Source of the DNA: Persephonella sp.
GTDB lineage: Bacteria > Aquificota > Aquificia > Aquificales > Hydrogenothermaceae
Assembly: GCF_027023985.1 (NCBI RefSeq)
Contig: NZ_JALVTW010000021.1
Location: 1-33,204, forward strand
DNA: 33,204 nt
Direction of reading: 5' to 3'
The notes under the pieces were generated by a model. That model had not been told where the DNA came from and did no database searches. It saw nothing but the letters and a program-made list of their open reading frames with translations. This document shows positions 1-8,187 of the stretch, in pieces. The translations under genes and the position numbers were made by a program. The first letter of the stretch is position 1. Each line of letters begins with the position of its first letter.

Positions 1-641
1 GGGGATGGGAAGTTAATTTTATTGAATTGCTCTAATTGTTGTTTAAGTTCTTTCTCAAATTCTAAAATATGGTTGTTTTCTTCATATATTTTTAAACTTT
101 TCAAAATTTCATTTATTTTTCTTTGAAGTTCTCCTAGGTTTACATTTGCAAATTTTACCTCTGTTATTATTGTGTTAAATTCAGATATATCTATTCCTAT
201 ACTGTGAATATTCATTTCATTCGCTTGTATTAATGTGGTTCCACTTCCAACAAATGGGTCTAAAACTATATCTCCTTCTTTAAAATACCTCTTTAGGAAA
301 TATTCAACTAATTGGGGAATAAATTTCCCTTTATAAGAATGTAGTCTATGAACATGTTTTGTTCTTTCTCTTTCTGGTATCCAATCAAATGATAATTCCC
401 AATTAATATCTTTACCTAATTTTTCTTTTATTTCCTTTTCCTTGTTTAGAACATTTTTTTCATAATATTTTTTTAATTCATCCAAAGAGATGAGAGTTTT
501 TCCGTCTTTCTCATATCTATTTATTTTTCCATAATTTACTAAATATGATATGTTGCTTTCTGTTATTTCTCTATTCAAAAATTCACTCGCCCATTGAGAT
601 GCCTCTTTAAAAGTTAACAATTTTTTTTCTAATACTTTCAT
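1..641 (-). CDS. Site-specific DNA methyltransferase, partial (C-terminus outside window)
   Basis: Reading the minus strand from the ATG at 641 gives an open frame to the window edge (about 213 codons), so the C-terminal part is missing. Residues about 8-62 look like an excisionase/MerR-like helix-turn-helix (LTFKEA...ISLDELKKYY). Residues 98-110 carry the HRLHSYKGKFIPQ block often seen before the SAM-binding core in N6-adenine/N4-cytosine methylases. Residues 128-136 are DPFVGSGTT, the classic motif I, followed by GIDIS. The catalytic (D/N/S)PPY motif is not visible and should lie beyond position 1. The ATG sits two bases after the stop of the dehydrogenase gene, with a purine-rich stretch (AAGGGTAAG) ahead. 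Whether a restriction partner exists cannot be seen. The family call is strong; target base and specificity are unknown. Confidence 0.85.
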   Translation of the reverse strand, partial: MKVLEKKLLTFKEASQWASEFLNREITESNISYLVNYGKINRYEKDGKTLISLDELKKYYEKNVLNKEKEIKEKLGKDINWELSFDWIPERERTKHVHRLHSYKGKFIPQLVEYFLKRYFKEGDIVLDPFVGSGTTLIQANEMNIHSIGIDISEFNTIITEVKFANVNLGELQRKINEILKSLKIYEENNHILEFEKELKQQLEQFNKINFPS

Positions 642-643
642 TT

Positions 644-1672
644 TTATCTTACCCTTACCACTATTTTTCCAAAAAACTGTCTGCTGAGGAGTTTTTTATA
701 TGCATCTTTTATATTTTTAAACTCGAAAACGCTATCAATTACAGGTTTTAGTTTGTCCGGGAAAAATTTAAGATAATGTGCAACTTCTCCTTTGGTTCCC
801 ATATAAACTCCGTGTATTGTTAAATTTTTACCGAATATTTTCCTCAGATTTATTTGCGGTTCTCCTCCTGTTGTTGCCCCAAAAGTAACCACTTGACCAC
901 CTTTTTTTGTTGCTTCTATAGAGTTTGGAAATGTTTCCTGCCCAATATGGTCTATAACAATATCACACATTTTGCCATTTGTGATTTCCCTTACTTTCTC
1001 AACAAAATCTTCTTTCTTATAATTTATGACAAAATCTGTTCCTATCTCTTCTGCTTTTTTTGCTTTCCAGTCATCTCCTACAGTTGTTATTACTTTGGCT
1101 CCATATAATTTTGCTATCTGGATGCCTGCTGTCCCAACCCCACTACCGCCGCCGTGGATAAGAACAGTATCCCCCGGCTTTACTCCGGCTCTTGACACAA
1201 GGGAATGCCACATTGTTGTGTATGTAATACCTATTGATGCTGCTTCTTCAAAAGAAAGTCCTTCAGGAATTTTAAATGCATTTACAGCCGGAATTTTTAC
1301 ATATTCTGCAGATACACCATTTTGGATAACCCCAAGAATATTATATTTATCACATTGGTTATCTTTCCCTGATAAGCAGTTTTCACAATAACCACAGGAT
1401 AGACCAGGATAGACTATAACCTTATCTCCTTCTTTTATATGCTTAACTGCCTTTCCTACTTTTACGACAACACCTGCACCATCTGAGGCAAAAATATGTG
1501 GCAGTGGTATCTGAACAGGATATTTACCTTCCATTATCCATATATCCAGATGATTTAAAGAAAAAGCTTTAATATTGACTAAAATTTCATCCTCGTTTAT
1601 TTCAGGAATAGGAAAATCCCCTATCTTAATATTTTCATAGCTGCCATGTTTATCGTAATATGCTGCTTTCAT
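644..1672 (-). CDS. Zinc-binding alcohol dehydrogenase / quinone oxidoreductase family protein (MDR superfamily)
   Basis: A 342-residue medium-chain dehydrogenase/reductase expected to be a soluble NAD(P)H-dependent oxidoreductase. The structural zinc lobe is present (C93, C96, C99, C107). The Rossmann dinucleotide site is HGGGSGVG at 173-180. The usual catalytic-zinc Cys-His-x-Asp is replaced by NHLD at 40-43, and the GHE motif by ASDGAG at 62-67. This places it in the subgroup of MDR proteins resembling quinone oxidoreductases that keep only the structural zinc. The start ATG has an AGGAGG ribosome site just upstream. It is divergent from secD, and the methyltransferase follows directly in the same direction. 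The substrate cannot be deduced from the sequence. Confidence 0.88.
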   Translation of the reverse strand: MKAAYYDKHGSYENIKIGDFPIPEINEDEILVNIKAFSLNHLDIWIMEGKYPVQIPLPHIFASDGAGVVVKVGKAVKHIKEGDKVIVYPGLSCGYCENCLSGKDNQCDKYNILGVIQNGVSAEYVKIPAVNAFKIPEGLSFEEAASIGITYTTMWHSLVSRAGVKPGDTVLIHGGGSGVGTAGIQIAKLYGAKVITTVGDDWKAKKAEEIGTDFVINYKKEDFVEKVREITNGKMCDIVIDHIGQETFPNSIEATKKGGQVVTFGATTGGEPQINLRKIFGKNLTIHGVYMGTKGEVAHYLKFFPDKLKPVIDSVFEFKNIKDAYKKLLSRQFFGKIVVRVR

Positions 1673-1726
1673 TTTAACCTCCTTAATTTTTTCAGGATTA
1701 TAACCATTTTACATTGAAATTTAAGG

Positions 1727-1732
1727 TATAAT
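1727..1732 (+). promoter_or_regulatory. Probable -10 box of the secDF promoter
   Basis: A perfect TATAAT lies 30 bases before the secD TTG start, placing transcription initiation near 1740 and leaving a short leader that contains the AAGGGG ribosome site at 1750-1755. No good -35 hexamer is seen at the usual distance, so the call rests on the -10 match and position. Confidence 0.4.
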
Positions 1733-1761
1733 AACCATAAAAAAGTTTTAAGGGGACGCTA

Positions 1762-3297
1762 TTGAAAGCAGATTTAAAGTGGAAATTGTTACTCACATTC
1801 GGAGTTTTGGTAGTTTCAATCTATTTTATTTTTTCAAAACCTGTAAAGCTGGGACTTGACCTTCAAGGTGGCATGAGTATTGTTCTTGAGGTTGATGTAG
1901 ACCATGTAATACAAACCCAGTATAAACAACTGGCCGCAGACATAAAGAAAAAACTGAAAGAAGCAAATATAGATGTTCTTAATATAAAAGTCTCCAAAGA
2001 CAAAATAATTATTTCCCTTCTTGACCCTACCCAGATAGATAAGGCATACAAAATAATTTCTGATAATTTTCCGCAGATAAAAGCAGAAACTTCCGATGGA
2101 ACAATTACAGTTGCATTTGCTCCATGGGAATTAAAAAGAATTAAGAAACTTACTATTCAACAGGCTGTTGAAACAATCAGAAACAGGATAGATGAATTTG
2201 GAACTTTAAATGCAAATGTTTCTAAACTTGGGGAAAAAAGAATTCTTGTTGAAATTCCCGGGGTTGTTGACCCTGAAAGAGCTAAAGCTATTATCGGTAA
2301 AACAGCCCAGCTTGAACTTCTTGAAGTTGTTGATAGTGCATTTAGCAAAGAAGAATTATTGAAACGTTATCCAAAATTACCTCCAGGAACAAAAATATTA
2401 GAAGGGGTTCCAGAAAAAATAAACGGTAAAGAAGTCAAAGAATGGTTCCTTGTAAAAGACACTCCTATTGTTACAGGTTCACAGTTAAAAGATGCAAGGG
2501 CTGGAGTTGATAGTAGAGGAAAACCTGCTGTTAATTTTGAGCTTACAGATGAAGGGGCTGCAATTTTCGGTGAAGCTACTGCTAAAATGATAGGTAAAAG
2601 ACTAGCAATAGTATTAGATAACAAGGTTGTTTCTGCACCAGTTGTCCGTTCCCGTATATCAAAATCCGGACAGATCACCGGAAACTTTACCCCTGAAGAA
2701 GCTGCAGACCTTGCTGTAGTTCTTAGAGCCGGTGCATTACCTGCTCCTGTTAAAATTCTTGAAGAAAGGGTGATAGGACCAACCCTTGGTAAAGATTCTA
2801 TACAAAAAACATTAAGAGCAGGTATAGTTGCCTTAATTCTAGTTGGATTATTTATGATATGGAGATATGCAATTTCCGGATTTATCTCTGTAATGGCATT
2901 ACTGTTTAACGGAATTCTTCTGTGGGCAGCAATGGTTTTCTTAGATGTTACACTTACCCTCCCTGGTATAGCAGGTATTATTCTAAATATTGGTATGGCT
3001 GTTGATGGTAATGTAATTATATTTGAAAGAATTAAAGAAGAACTTAAACGGGGTAGAACCCTCCGTGTTGCCATAGAAGAAGGTTTCAAAAGGGCATGGG
3101 ATGCTATTCTTGACGCCCAGATTACTACGTTAATTGCAGCATTTGTTTTATTCCAGTTTGGAACAGGGCCACTTAAAGGATTTGCAGCTACATTATCTAT
3201 AGGGACAATTACTTCCATCTTTACAGCTGTATTTGTTACTAAATTGTTCCTTGATATAGTTCTTGGCGGTAAAAAATCCCTTAAATATGCATTTTAG
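1762..3297 (+). CDS. secD: Protein translocase subunit SecD
   Basis: A 511-residue inner-membrane protein that works with SecF to complete proton-motive-force-driven export through SecYEG. Residue 1 starts a first membrane span. The signature GLDLQGG follows at about 31-37, then a large periplasmic domain (P1 and base), then five spans near the C-terminus. The RND/SecD motif is LNIGMAVDGNVIIFERIKEE, in which the common VDANV is VDGNV. The length fits compact SecD proteins. The start is TTG at 1762 with AAGGGG six bases upstream; no nearby in-frame ATG fits better. secF follows after ten bases, so the two genes form an operon. yajC is not next to them. Confidence 0.97.
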   Translation: MKADLKWKLLLTFGVLVVSIYFIFSKPVKLGLDLQGGMSIVLEVDVDHVIQTQYKQLAADIKKKLKEANIDVLNIKVSKDKIIISLLDPTQIDKAYKIISDNFPQIKAETSDGTITVAFAPWELKRIKKLTIQQAVETIRNRIDEFGTLNANVSKLGEKRILVEIPGVVDPERAKAIIGKTAQLELLEVVDSAFSKEELLKRYPKLPPGTKILEGVPEKINGKEVKEWFLVKDTPIVTGSQLKDARAGVDSRGKPAVNFELTDEGAAIFGEATAKMIGKRLAIVLDNKVVSAPVVRSRISKSGQITGNFTPEEAADLAVVLRAGALPAPVKILEERVIGPTLGKDSIQKTLRAGIVALILVGLFMIWRYAISGFISVMALLFNGILLWAAMVFLDVTLTLPGIAGIILNIGMAVDGNVIIFERIKEELKRGRTLRVAIEEGFKRAWDAILDAQITTLIAAFVLFQFGTGPLKGFAATLSIGTITSIFTAVFVTKLFLDIVLGGKKSLKYAF

Positions 3298-3307
3298 GAG
3301 TGAGTAA

Positions 3308-4240
3308 ATGAGGAACTTTTTAAATGAACCACCAAAAATAGATTTTATGAAAATAAAAAAGCAGGGATATATAGTTTCTACCCTACTTGTTATTGCCAGT
3401 CTTGTATTAATTTTTACAAAAGGTTTTAATCTTGGTCTTGATTTTACAGGAGGAACGTCTATTCAAGTTAAGTTTTTAGACAAAGTATCATCTGCTCAAA
3501 TAAGAGAAGCCCTTCGTCTTGTAAATCTTCAGGACTCAATGATTCAAGAAATTGGGACAGAAGGAAATGAATATGAAATAAGAGTTTCTTTAAAAAAAGG
3601 AAAATCTTCAGAGATAGTCAAAAAAGTAAAAAAAGCTCTCAAAGAAAAGTTTGGAGATAAATTTGAGATTAGGAAAATAGATTATATTGGTGCTGTAGTT
3701 GGAGAAGAGCTACGGAAAGCCAGTGTTTATTCTATTATTGCTGTTATGATAGCTATTCTTATATATGTTGGATTTAGATTTGAACCAGTATTCGCGATTG
3801 GTGCTGTAGTTCCACTATTCCACGATGCAATAATAACTCTTGGCTTTTTCTCTCTATTGGGTGAGGAAGTTAATCTGTCTGTTATAGCAGCAATTTTAAC
3901 AGTGTTAGGTTATTCTCTTAACGACACAATCATTATATTTGACAGAATAAGGGAAAATATAAAAATCAGAGGTAAGAAAAATCTGCTGCAACTGGTTAAT
4001 CAAAGTATAAATGAAAACCTTTCCAGAACGATTATAACTTCTGGAACAACCCTGTTCTCAGTTCTGGCTCTTTATCTATTTGGTGGGGAATCACTAAAAG
4101 GCTTTTCACTGGCACTCCTTATCGGTATAATGTTTGGAACATATTCTTCCATATATGTGGCATCCCCAATTGTTGTTGACCTTGAAAGATTCCTTAAGAA
4201 AAAAGGAGGAGAAAGCAAAAAAGCTGCAAAACCTGCCTGA
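3308..4240 (+). CDS. secF: Protein translocase subunit SecF
   Basis: A 310-residue partner of SecD in the export accessory complex, located in the inner membrane. It has one N-terminal span, the signature GLDFTGGTSIQVKF at about 41-54, a short periplasmic domain and five further spans. The motif LGYSLNDTIIIFDRIREN is the SecF form of the conserved fourth-transmembrane segment. The tail is Lys-rich and cytoplasmic. The start ATG is preceded by AGGAG overlapping the secD stop region, and the ten-base spacing supports co-transcription. No terminator is visible directly downstream; the next stretch holds a decayed gene. Confidence 0.97.
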   Translation: MRNFLNEPPKIDFMKIKKQGYIVSTLLVIASLVLIFTKGFNLGLDFTGGTSIQVKFLDKVSSAQIREALRLVNLQDSMIQEIGTEGNEYEIRVSLKKGKSSEIVKKVKKALKEKFGDKFEIRKIDYIGAVVGEELRKASVYSIIAVMIAILIYVGFRFEPVFAIGAVVPLFHDAIITLGFFSLLGEEVNLSVIAAILTVLGYSLNDTIIIFDRIRENIKIRGKKNLLQLVNQSINENLSRTIITSGTTLFSVLALYLFGGESLKGFSLALLIGIMFGTYSSIYVASPIVVDLERFLKKKGGESKKAAKPA

Positions 4241-4277
4241 TTTTAAATATAACAGTTTATTTATGGAAATATAAAAT

Positions 4278-4682
4278 ATGGCAAAATTTGATAAAACCTT
4301 AAGGAATATAATCCAAAATATCCCCAAAAGTTTATAAGCATTCTAACAGGAAAAAAAGGTTCTAAAATTCTTGATAATACCTTCCTATATGCTACAGAAA
4401 AAGTGGCAGATTTAGTCTTAGAAATAGAAGATTGTTATATTTTCCACCTGGAAGTGCAAACACAAAACGATAAAAATATGTCCTTTAGAATGTGTGAATA
4501 AAAGCGAATAGATGTTTGGATATTTCTATAGAAATTGTTGAAAAGTAAAAAAAATTTTATCAAACAGGCATATGTGTATATGATAGTATCAACAAATCTA
4601 AACTATTTAAGGGTGGAATTCAGATTATAGTAGAATTACATAAGTTATATAGATATCTTTTTAAGGATATATTAATTGAATG
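4278..4682 (+). pseudogene. Decayed Rpn/YhgA-like PD-(D/E)XK nuclease (transposase-like) gene
   Basis: An ATG at 4278 opens MAKFDKTLRNIIQNIPKSL and then stops at 4335. Shifting one frame from 4334 continues without a break as ISILTGKKGSKILDNT...EKVADLVLEIED, then a stretch ending in FHLEVQTQNDKNMSFRM, which stops at 4499. A third frame past about 4545 gives more residues (FIKQAYVYM) that resemble the next conserved block. The D...ExQ arrangement (ADLVLEIED, HLEVQ) is the active-site pattern of Rpn/PDDEXK_2 nucleases. At least two frameshifts, and probably further losses, show that the gene is dead. It fills the secF-petC gap. The family is recognised from memory of the sequence pattern. Confidence 0.65.
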
Positions 4683-4686
4683 AAAA

Positions 4687-4710
4687 GAAGGGGGGAGATT
4701 ATCCCCCTTC
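4687..4710 (-). terminator. Intrinsic terminator of the petABC operon
   Basis: A perfect 8-bp stem GAAGGGGG/CCCCCTTC surrounds an 8-base loop, beginning five bases past the petC stop. On the minus strand the stem is followed by TTTTC and further Ts, as expected for a Rho-independent terminator of the cytochrome bc genes. Confidence 0.8.
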
Positions 4711-4714
4711 TATA

Positions 4715-5566
4715 TTAGTGAAGGTTTTTCCAGATTTTTCTTTTCCAAGCATAAGTAAGACCAATCATAACGAGCATATAAGCCAGAACAATGATACCAA
4801 CTTTCTTTCTTTGCTCTCTGTGAGGGTCAGATATCTTATCAAGATAAGCAAGTAAATTTTCTTCAGCTTCTTCTTTTAATCCAACCCTTGGCATAGAAGT
4901 TCCCGGAATTATAACCTGAGGTCTGTTTATAAACGCTTCAAGATATTCTTTTCCTTTAGCTCTCATTATGACAGAAAGGTCAGGAGGAACTTTACCGAGG
5001 TATTTTTTCAGATTTTGTGTTGGAGTTTCAGCATAAATTTTTTGATACTTTACGCTGTGACATCTTCCACATGCCTGTTTAACAAGCTCTTTTCCTTCTA
5101 CTTTTTTAGCCGTTGATTTGAGATAAGCAATAATATCAGCTATTTGTTGGTCATTAAGACCCATTGCGGGCATTGCTATTTTTTTGAATTCTGTTGCTTT
5201 TGCAGGATTTTTAATAAAGTGATACAGGAATTTTTCATCTACAAAAGATGCAATGTTTGAAAGATCAGGAGGCACCACGCCAAATGAAGCAGCTGCAGTT
5301 TTTGGGTCCATAGGTGCTTTTATTCCATCAGCTTTAAGTCCGTGACAAGAAGCACAGAACATTTGGAAGTTTTGCTTTCCTTGTTGTGCATTTCCATTTA
5401 AAGAAGGTGCAGGACCGAGGTCAGAAAATTTATAGTCAGGTAAGTGATTTTTTTCAATAGCTTCTTCGATATGTTTGTGCATAATACTGTGTGCAAGAGG
5501 CTCAATTCCCCAGTAAGTAATACCTACTATAATAGCTACTATTATAAGTATTTTTAAGTCCTTCAT
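4715..5566 (-). CDS. petC: Cytochrome bc complex diheme cytochrome c subunit
   Basis: A 283-residue c-type cytochrome subunit of the quinol:cytochrome c oxidoreductase. It has an N-terminal membrane anchor (about 5-20) and two haem c sites, CASCH at 71-75 and CGRCH at 166-170. Candidate axial Met residues lie in AMPAMG (about 131-136) and GTSMPRVG (M225). A C-terminal span lies at about 257-274. Two c domains in one chain, instead of a classical mono-haem cytochrome c1, matches the petC type known from epsilonproteobacteria and Aquificota. Its start overlaps the petB stop by one base (TAATG), indicating translational coupling. The hairpin at 4687-4710 ends the operon. Confidence 0.93.
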   Translation of the reverse strand: MKDLKILIIVAIIVGITYWGIEPLAHSIMHKHIEEAIEKNHLPDYKFSDLGPAPSLNGNAQQGKQNFQMFCASCHGLKADGIKAPMDPKTAAASFGVVPPDLSNIASFVDEKFLYHFIKNPAKATEFKKIAMPAMGLNDQQIADIIAYLKSTAKKVEGKELVKQACGRCHSVKYQKIYAETPTQNLKKYLGKVPPDLSVIMRAKGKEYLEAFINRPQVIIPGTSMPRVGLKEEAEENLLAYLDKISDPHREQRKKVGIIVLAYMLVMIGLTYAWKRKIWKNLH

Positions 5567-6774
5567 TATTGCCCACCTCCAGAAGCTGCCTTTCTTTTCT
5601 CAATGGCTGAGATAATTGGGAGTGAAAAGAAGAATAGGAAGTAAATAATAGATGTTATAAATCCAAGCCATGCGAACATACCTGTTGGTGGCAGCTTACC
5701 AAGAATTGTTAATGCTACAAAATCTGCAACAAAAATCCACCACATAATTTTAAACAGTGGTCTATGCTTTCCACTTACATAAGGATATGGAGATGTATCA
5801 AGCCATGGTAAGAAAAGTGGAATAAACATAGATAATACGAAAGCAATAAGACCAAGGTTTTGGCTAAAGAAGAATCCTCTCAATACTTCATAGAAGGAAA
5901 GGAAATACCATTCAGGATAGATATGAGGAGGTGTCTGTAAGTAGTTTGCAGGCTGGAAGTTAATTGGATCCATTGCAAATTCGTAATTAAAGAATACCAG
6001 ATAGAAGAAGAAGAATAGGAATAAAGACATTACAAAATATTCTTTTGACATAAATACAGGCCAGAAAGGAATTCCTTTTTCTTTCTTCTCTTCTTTTGTC
6101 ATTGGAATTCCATCTTCATTGTTGGAACCTACAATTCTAAGAGCATACATATGAACTGCAGAGAAAACTGCTACAAGGGCAGGTAACAATGTTACGTGTA
6201 ATGCAAAAAATCTTGTTAGTGTCGCATCAGCAACGATATAGTTACCTCTTATCCATATAACAAGGTCAGAACCAATAAATGGTATTTTTGAGAAAAGAGT
6301 TGTAATTGTTTGAGCAGCCCAGTATGACATCTGTCCCCAAGGAAGTAGATATCCTGTAAACGCTGTAGCTGACATTAAAACAAACAGGATAAAACCTGTA
6401 ACCCAGAGAACTTCTCTTGGAGCTTTATACGAACCGTAATAGATACCTCTGCCCATATGAATAAATAAAACAAGGAACATTATGGAGGCTGCAACAGCAT
6501 GTGTATGCCTAAACACCCATCCAAAAGAAACATCCATCATTATTGTTTTATTAACACTATCAAAGGCAAGTTTTGCATCAGGTTTATAATACATAAGAAC
6601 AAATATTCCAGAAACAACAAGGATAGCAAAAACAAGTATTGTTAAAACACCTGAACTCCAGAGCCAGTTAATGTTTTTAGGGATGTAATATTCTGACATT
6701 AGCACTCGCCATAAAGCATTAATGGCGAGCCTTTTATCAAGCCACTCCATAAATCCGCCTTTTTTCTCCATCAC
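5566..6774 (-). CDS. petB: Cytochrome b of the bc complex
   Basis: A 402-residue, full-length (not split b6/subunit IV) multi-pass membrane cytochrome b carrying the two b haems and the quinol sites. Haem-ligand histidines are H92 and H106 in the second helix, and H193 and H208 in the fourth. The Qo-site motif PEWYF is at 287-291. The second His pair is 15 apart, as in b6-type proteins, although the chain is fused like mitochondrial-type cytochrome b. petA lies eight bases upstream and petC overlaps downstream by one base. The ATG pair at the start is preceded by AGGATAGG-like purines. Confidence 0.96.
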   Translation of the reverse strand: MMEKKGGFMEWLDKRLAINALWRVLMSEYYIPKNINWLWSSGVLTILVFAILVVSGIFVLMYYKPDAKLAFDSVNKTIMMDVSFGWVFRHTHAVAASIMFLVLFIHMGRGIYYGSYKAPREVLWVTGFILFVLMSATAFTGYLLPWGQMSYWAAQTITTLFSKIPFIGSDLVIWIRGNYIVADATLTRFFALHVTLLPALVAVFSAVHMYALRIVGSNNEDGIPMTKEEKKEKGIPFWPVFMSKEYFVMSLFLFFFFYLVFFNYEFAMDPINFQPANYLQTPPHIYPEWYFLSFYEVLRGFFFSQNLGLIAFVLSMFIPLFLPWLDTSPYPYVSGKHRPLFKIMWWIFVADFVALTILGKLPPTGMFAWLGFITSIIYFLFFFSLPIISAIEKRKAASGGGQ

Positions 6775-6782
6775 CTATCCTC

Positions 6783-7277
6783 CTAACCTTTCATCATTTT
6801 TTCATATTCGGGACCAGTTTCCCCTAAAACAATAATGTTTCCTTCTAATTTAAATGGAGGAATATCAAGAGGTCTTGGAGGAGGACCAAAAGTATTTACA
6901 CCACATGCATCATATTCACCACCGTGACAAGGACATTTAAATATTTGTTTATCTGCCTCCCAGTTTGGAATACAACCAAGGTGTGTGCAAATACCAAGAA
7001 CAACCACATATTCCCCTTTGATGGCTCTATTGTTGCATTTTTTCATCTCAGGTGTAAGTCTGAGAACAAATACAGGTTTACCTCTCCACTGAACAACCTT
7101 AAGCTGACCCGGTTTGACCTTTGAAAGGTCAAATTTTACCGTTCCAGCAGCTTTTACTTCTGGTAAAGGCTCCCAGGTCTTATACATGGCATATAAAACG
7201 CCACCAAGCCCTACAGCAGCCCATCCTCCCATTGCATACAGGAGGAAATCCCGTCTGCTAACTTTTTCTTCAGCCAT
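6783..7277 (-). CDS. petA: Rieske iron-sulfur protein of the cytochrome bc complex
   Basis: A 164-residue subunit that takes electrons from quinol at the Qo site. A twin-arginine signal-anchor is visible (SRRDFL at 7-12, followed by a hydrophobic stretch to about 31). The [2Fe-2S] ligands are in CTHLGC (97-102) and CPCHGG (115-120): C97 and H99, C115 and H118, with C102 and C117 as the likely disulfide. The Gly-Pro-Pro-Pro-Arg-Pro-Leu proline loop follows at about 131-137. It is the first gene of petABC. GAGGAGG lies just ahead of the ATG. Confidence 0.97.
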   Translation of the reverse strand: MAEEKVSRRDFLLYAMGGWAAVGLGGVLYAMYKTWEPLPEVKAAGTVKFDLSKVKPGQLKVVQWRGKPVFVLRLTPEMKKCNNRAIKGEYVVVLGICTHLGCIPNWEADKQIFKCPCHGGEYDACGVNTFGPPPRPLDIPPFKLEGNIIVLGETGPEYEKMMKG

Positions 7278-7302
7278 TTTATACCTCCTCTTTAATATGT
7301 GC

Positions 7303-7318
7303 GTTAGTTATTTCTAAC
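7303..7318. promoter_or_regulatory. Inverted repeat GTTAG-N6-CTAAC upstream of petA
   Basis: A 5-bp inverted repeat with a 6-base centre lies between the petA ribosome site and its likely promoter. The core form TTAG-N6-CTAA also occurs in the 32956-33019 intergenic region. It may be an operator or chance; no known regulator is recognised. Confidence 0.25.
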
Positions 7319-7384
7319 AAACTCATATCTTATTTATTTTGCATCATCTTTATTACAAAATCAAAATTTTTATGACTTAAATCA

Positions 7385-8119
7385 TTACTCTATCCAATGT
7401 TGCTTTGCCACTTCCCAAAGGGCTATCGCCGTAGCAGATGATACATTTAAGGAAGTAACTTTTCCTTTCATAGGTATAGTTGCTACAAGGTCAGCTGTGT
7501 CCATTACAGATTTAGAAACTCCTTTACCTTCTGAACCTAAAACTACTGCTAGAGGAAATGGGAAGCTGAGTTTATGTATTGGTTTTCCTCCTTTTTCCAC
7601 GGCCATCACCCAGCCGCCTTTTTTCTTAAATCTTTCTAAGAATTGTCTAAGACTACCCACTTTTGTTATTGGAATATGAAATACGGCTCCTGTGGATGCT
7701 TTGACGACAACCTCGTTTATAGGAGAACTTCTTTCCCTTGGAATAACGATACCGTTAACACCGAAAACCTCAGCTGTTCTTATCATATTTCCTACGTTTT
7801 GAGGGTCTGTTATGTGATCCATAACCAGCAAAACCCCTTCTTTTTCAATGACCTCATCTATAAGGTCAGTGTCATTCCAGTATTGAATGGGGCTTAGCAG
7901 CGCTACTACCCCTTGGGTTTTTTTAGTCCCTGCTATTTCTTCGACCTTTTTTCTTGGAACTTTTTGAATTTTTACCTTATTCTTTTCTGCAAGTCTTATC
8001 AGTTCTTTTGGCAGGTGAGTATCATGTGCCATTAAAATCTTTTCAATACTTTTACCTGCCTTTAAAGCTTCTATAATAGGGTTTCTACCCCAGATAACAA
8101 ATCTGTTTTTTTCTTCCAT
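7385..8119 (-). CDS. rlmB: 23S rRNA (guanosine-2'-O-)-methyltransferase RlmB-like, SpoU/TrmH family
   Basis: A 244-residue SPOUT (SpoU/TrmH) RNA 2'-O-ribose methyltransferase. An N-terminal substrate-binding L30e-like domain spans about 5-80 (WGRNPIIEALKAG). The catalytic knot domain follows with motif 1 DPQNVGNMIRTA (105-116, catalytic Arg/Asn), motif 2 AVVLGSEGKGVS and motif 3 SLNVSSATAIALWE near the C-terminus. The GRNPIIEAL opening is typical of the RlmB branch, which methylates G2251 of 23S rRNA, but a TrmH-like tRNA target cannot be fully excluded. The ATG at 8119 has AAGGG upstream. It lies 68 bases downstream of fmt on the same strand. Confidence 0.9.
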   Translation of the reverse strand: MEEKNRFVIWGRNPIIEALKAGKSIEKILMAHDTHLPKELIRLAEKNKVKIQKVPRKKVEEIAGTKKTQGVVALLSPIQYWNDTDLIDEVIEKEGVLLVMDHITDPQNVGNMIRTAEVFGVNGIVIPRERSSPINEVVVKASTGAVFHIPITKVGSLRQFLERFKKKGGWVMAVEKGGKPIHKLSFPFPLAVVLGSEGKGVSKSVMDTADLVATIPMKGKVTSLNVSSATAIALWEVAKQHWIE

Positions 8120-8169
8120 TTATAAACCCTTATATGATATTAAGATATGTTGTTAGATATATTTTATAA

Positions 8170-8183
8170 TTGATTTTAATCAA
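8170..8183. promoter_or_regulatory. FNR/CRP-family-like box TTGAT-N4-ATCAA
   Basis: A perfect match to the TTGAT-N4-ATCAA half-site arrangement used by FNR/Dnr-type regulators, in the gap between the fmt stop and rlmB. It lies about 50 bases ahead of the rlmB ATG, with only a poor -10 at a suitable distance. It could equally be a weak hairpin after fmt in AT-rich DNA. Confidence 0.3.
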
Positions 8184-8187
8184 AAAT

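Noticed and set aside
2367-3218. A 283-codon open frame antisense to secD
   Set aside because: It lies wholly inside secD on the other strand, has low-complexity Ser/Ile/Pro-rich translation, no ribosome site and no recognisable domain. It is a shadow of the secD codon pattern.
4106-4327. A 73-codon minus-strand open frame across the secF end
   Set aside because: It overlaps secF and the decayed nuclease gene in antisense, with no family resemblance or ribosome site.
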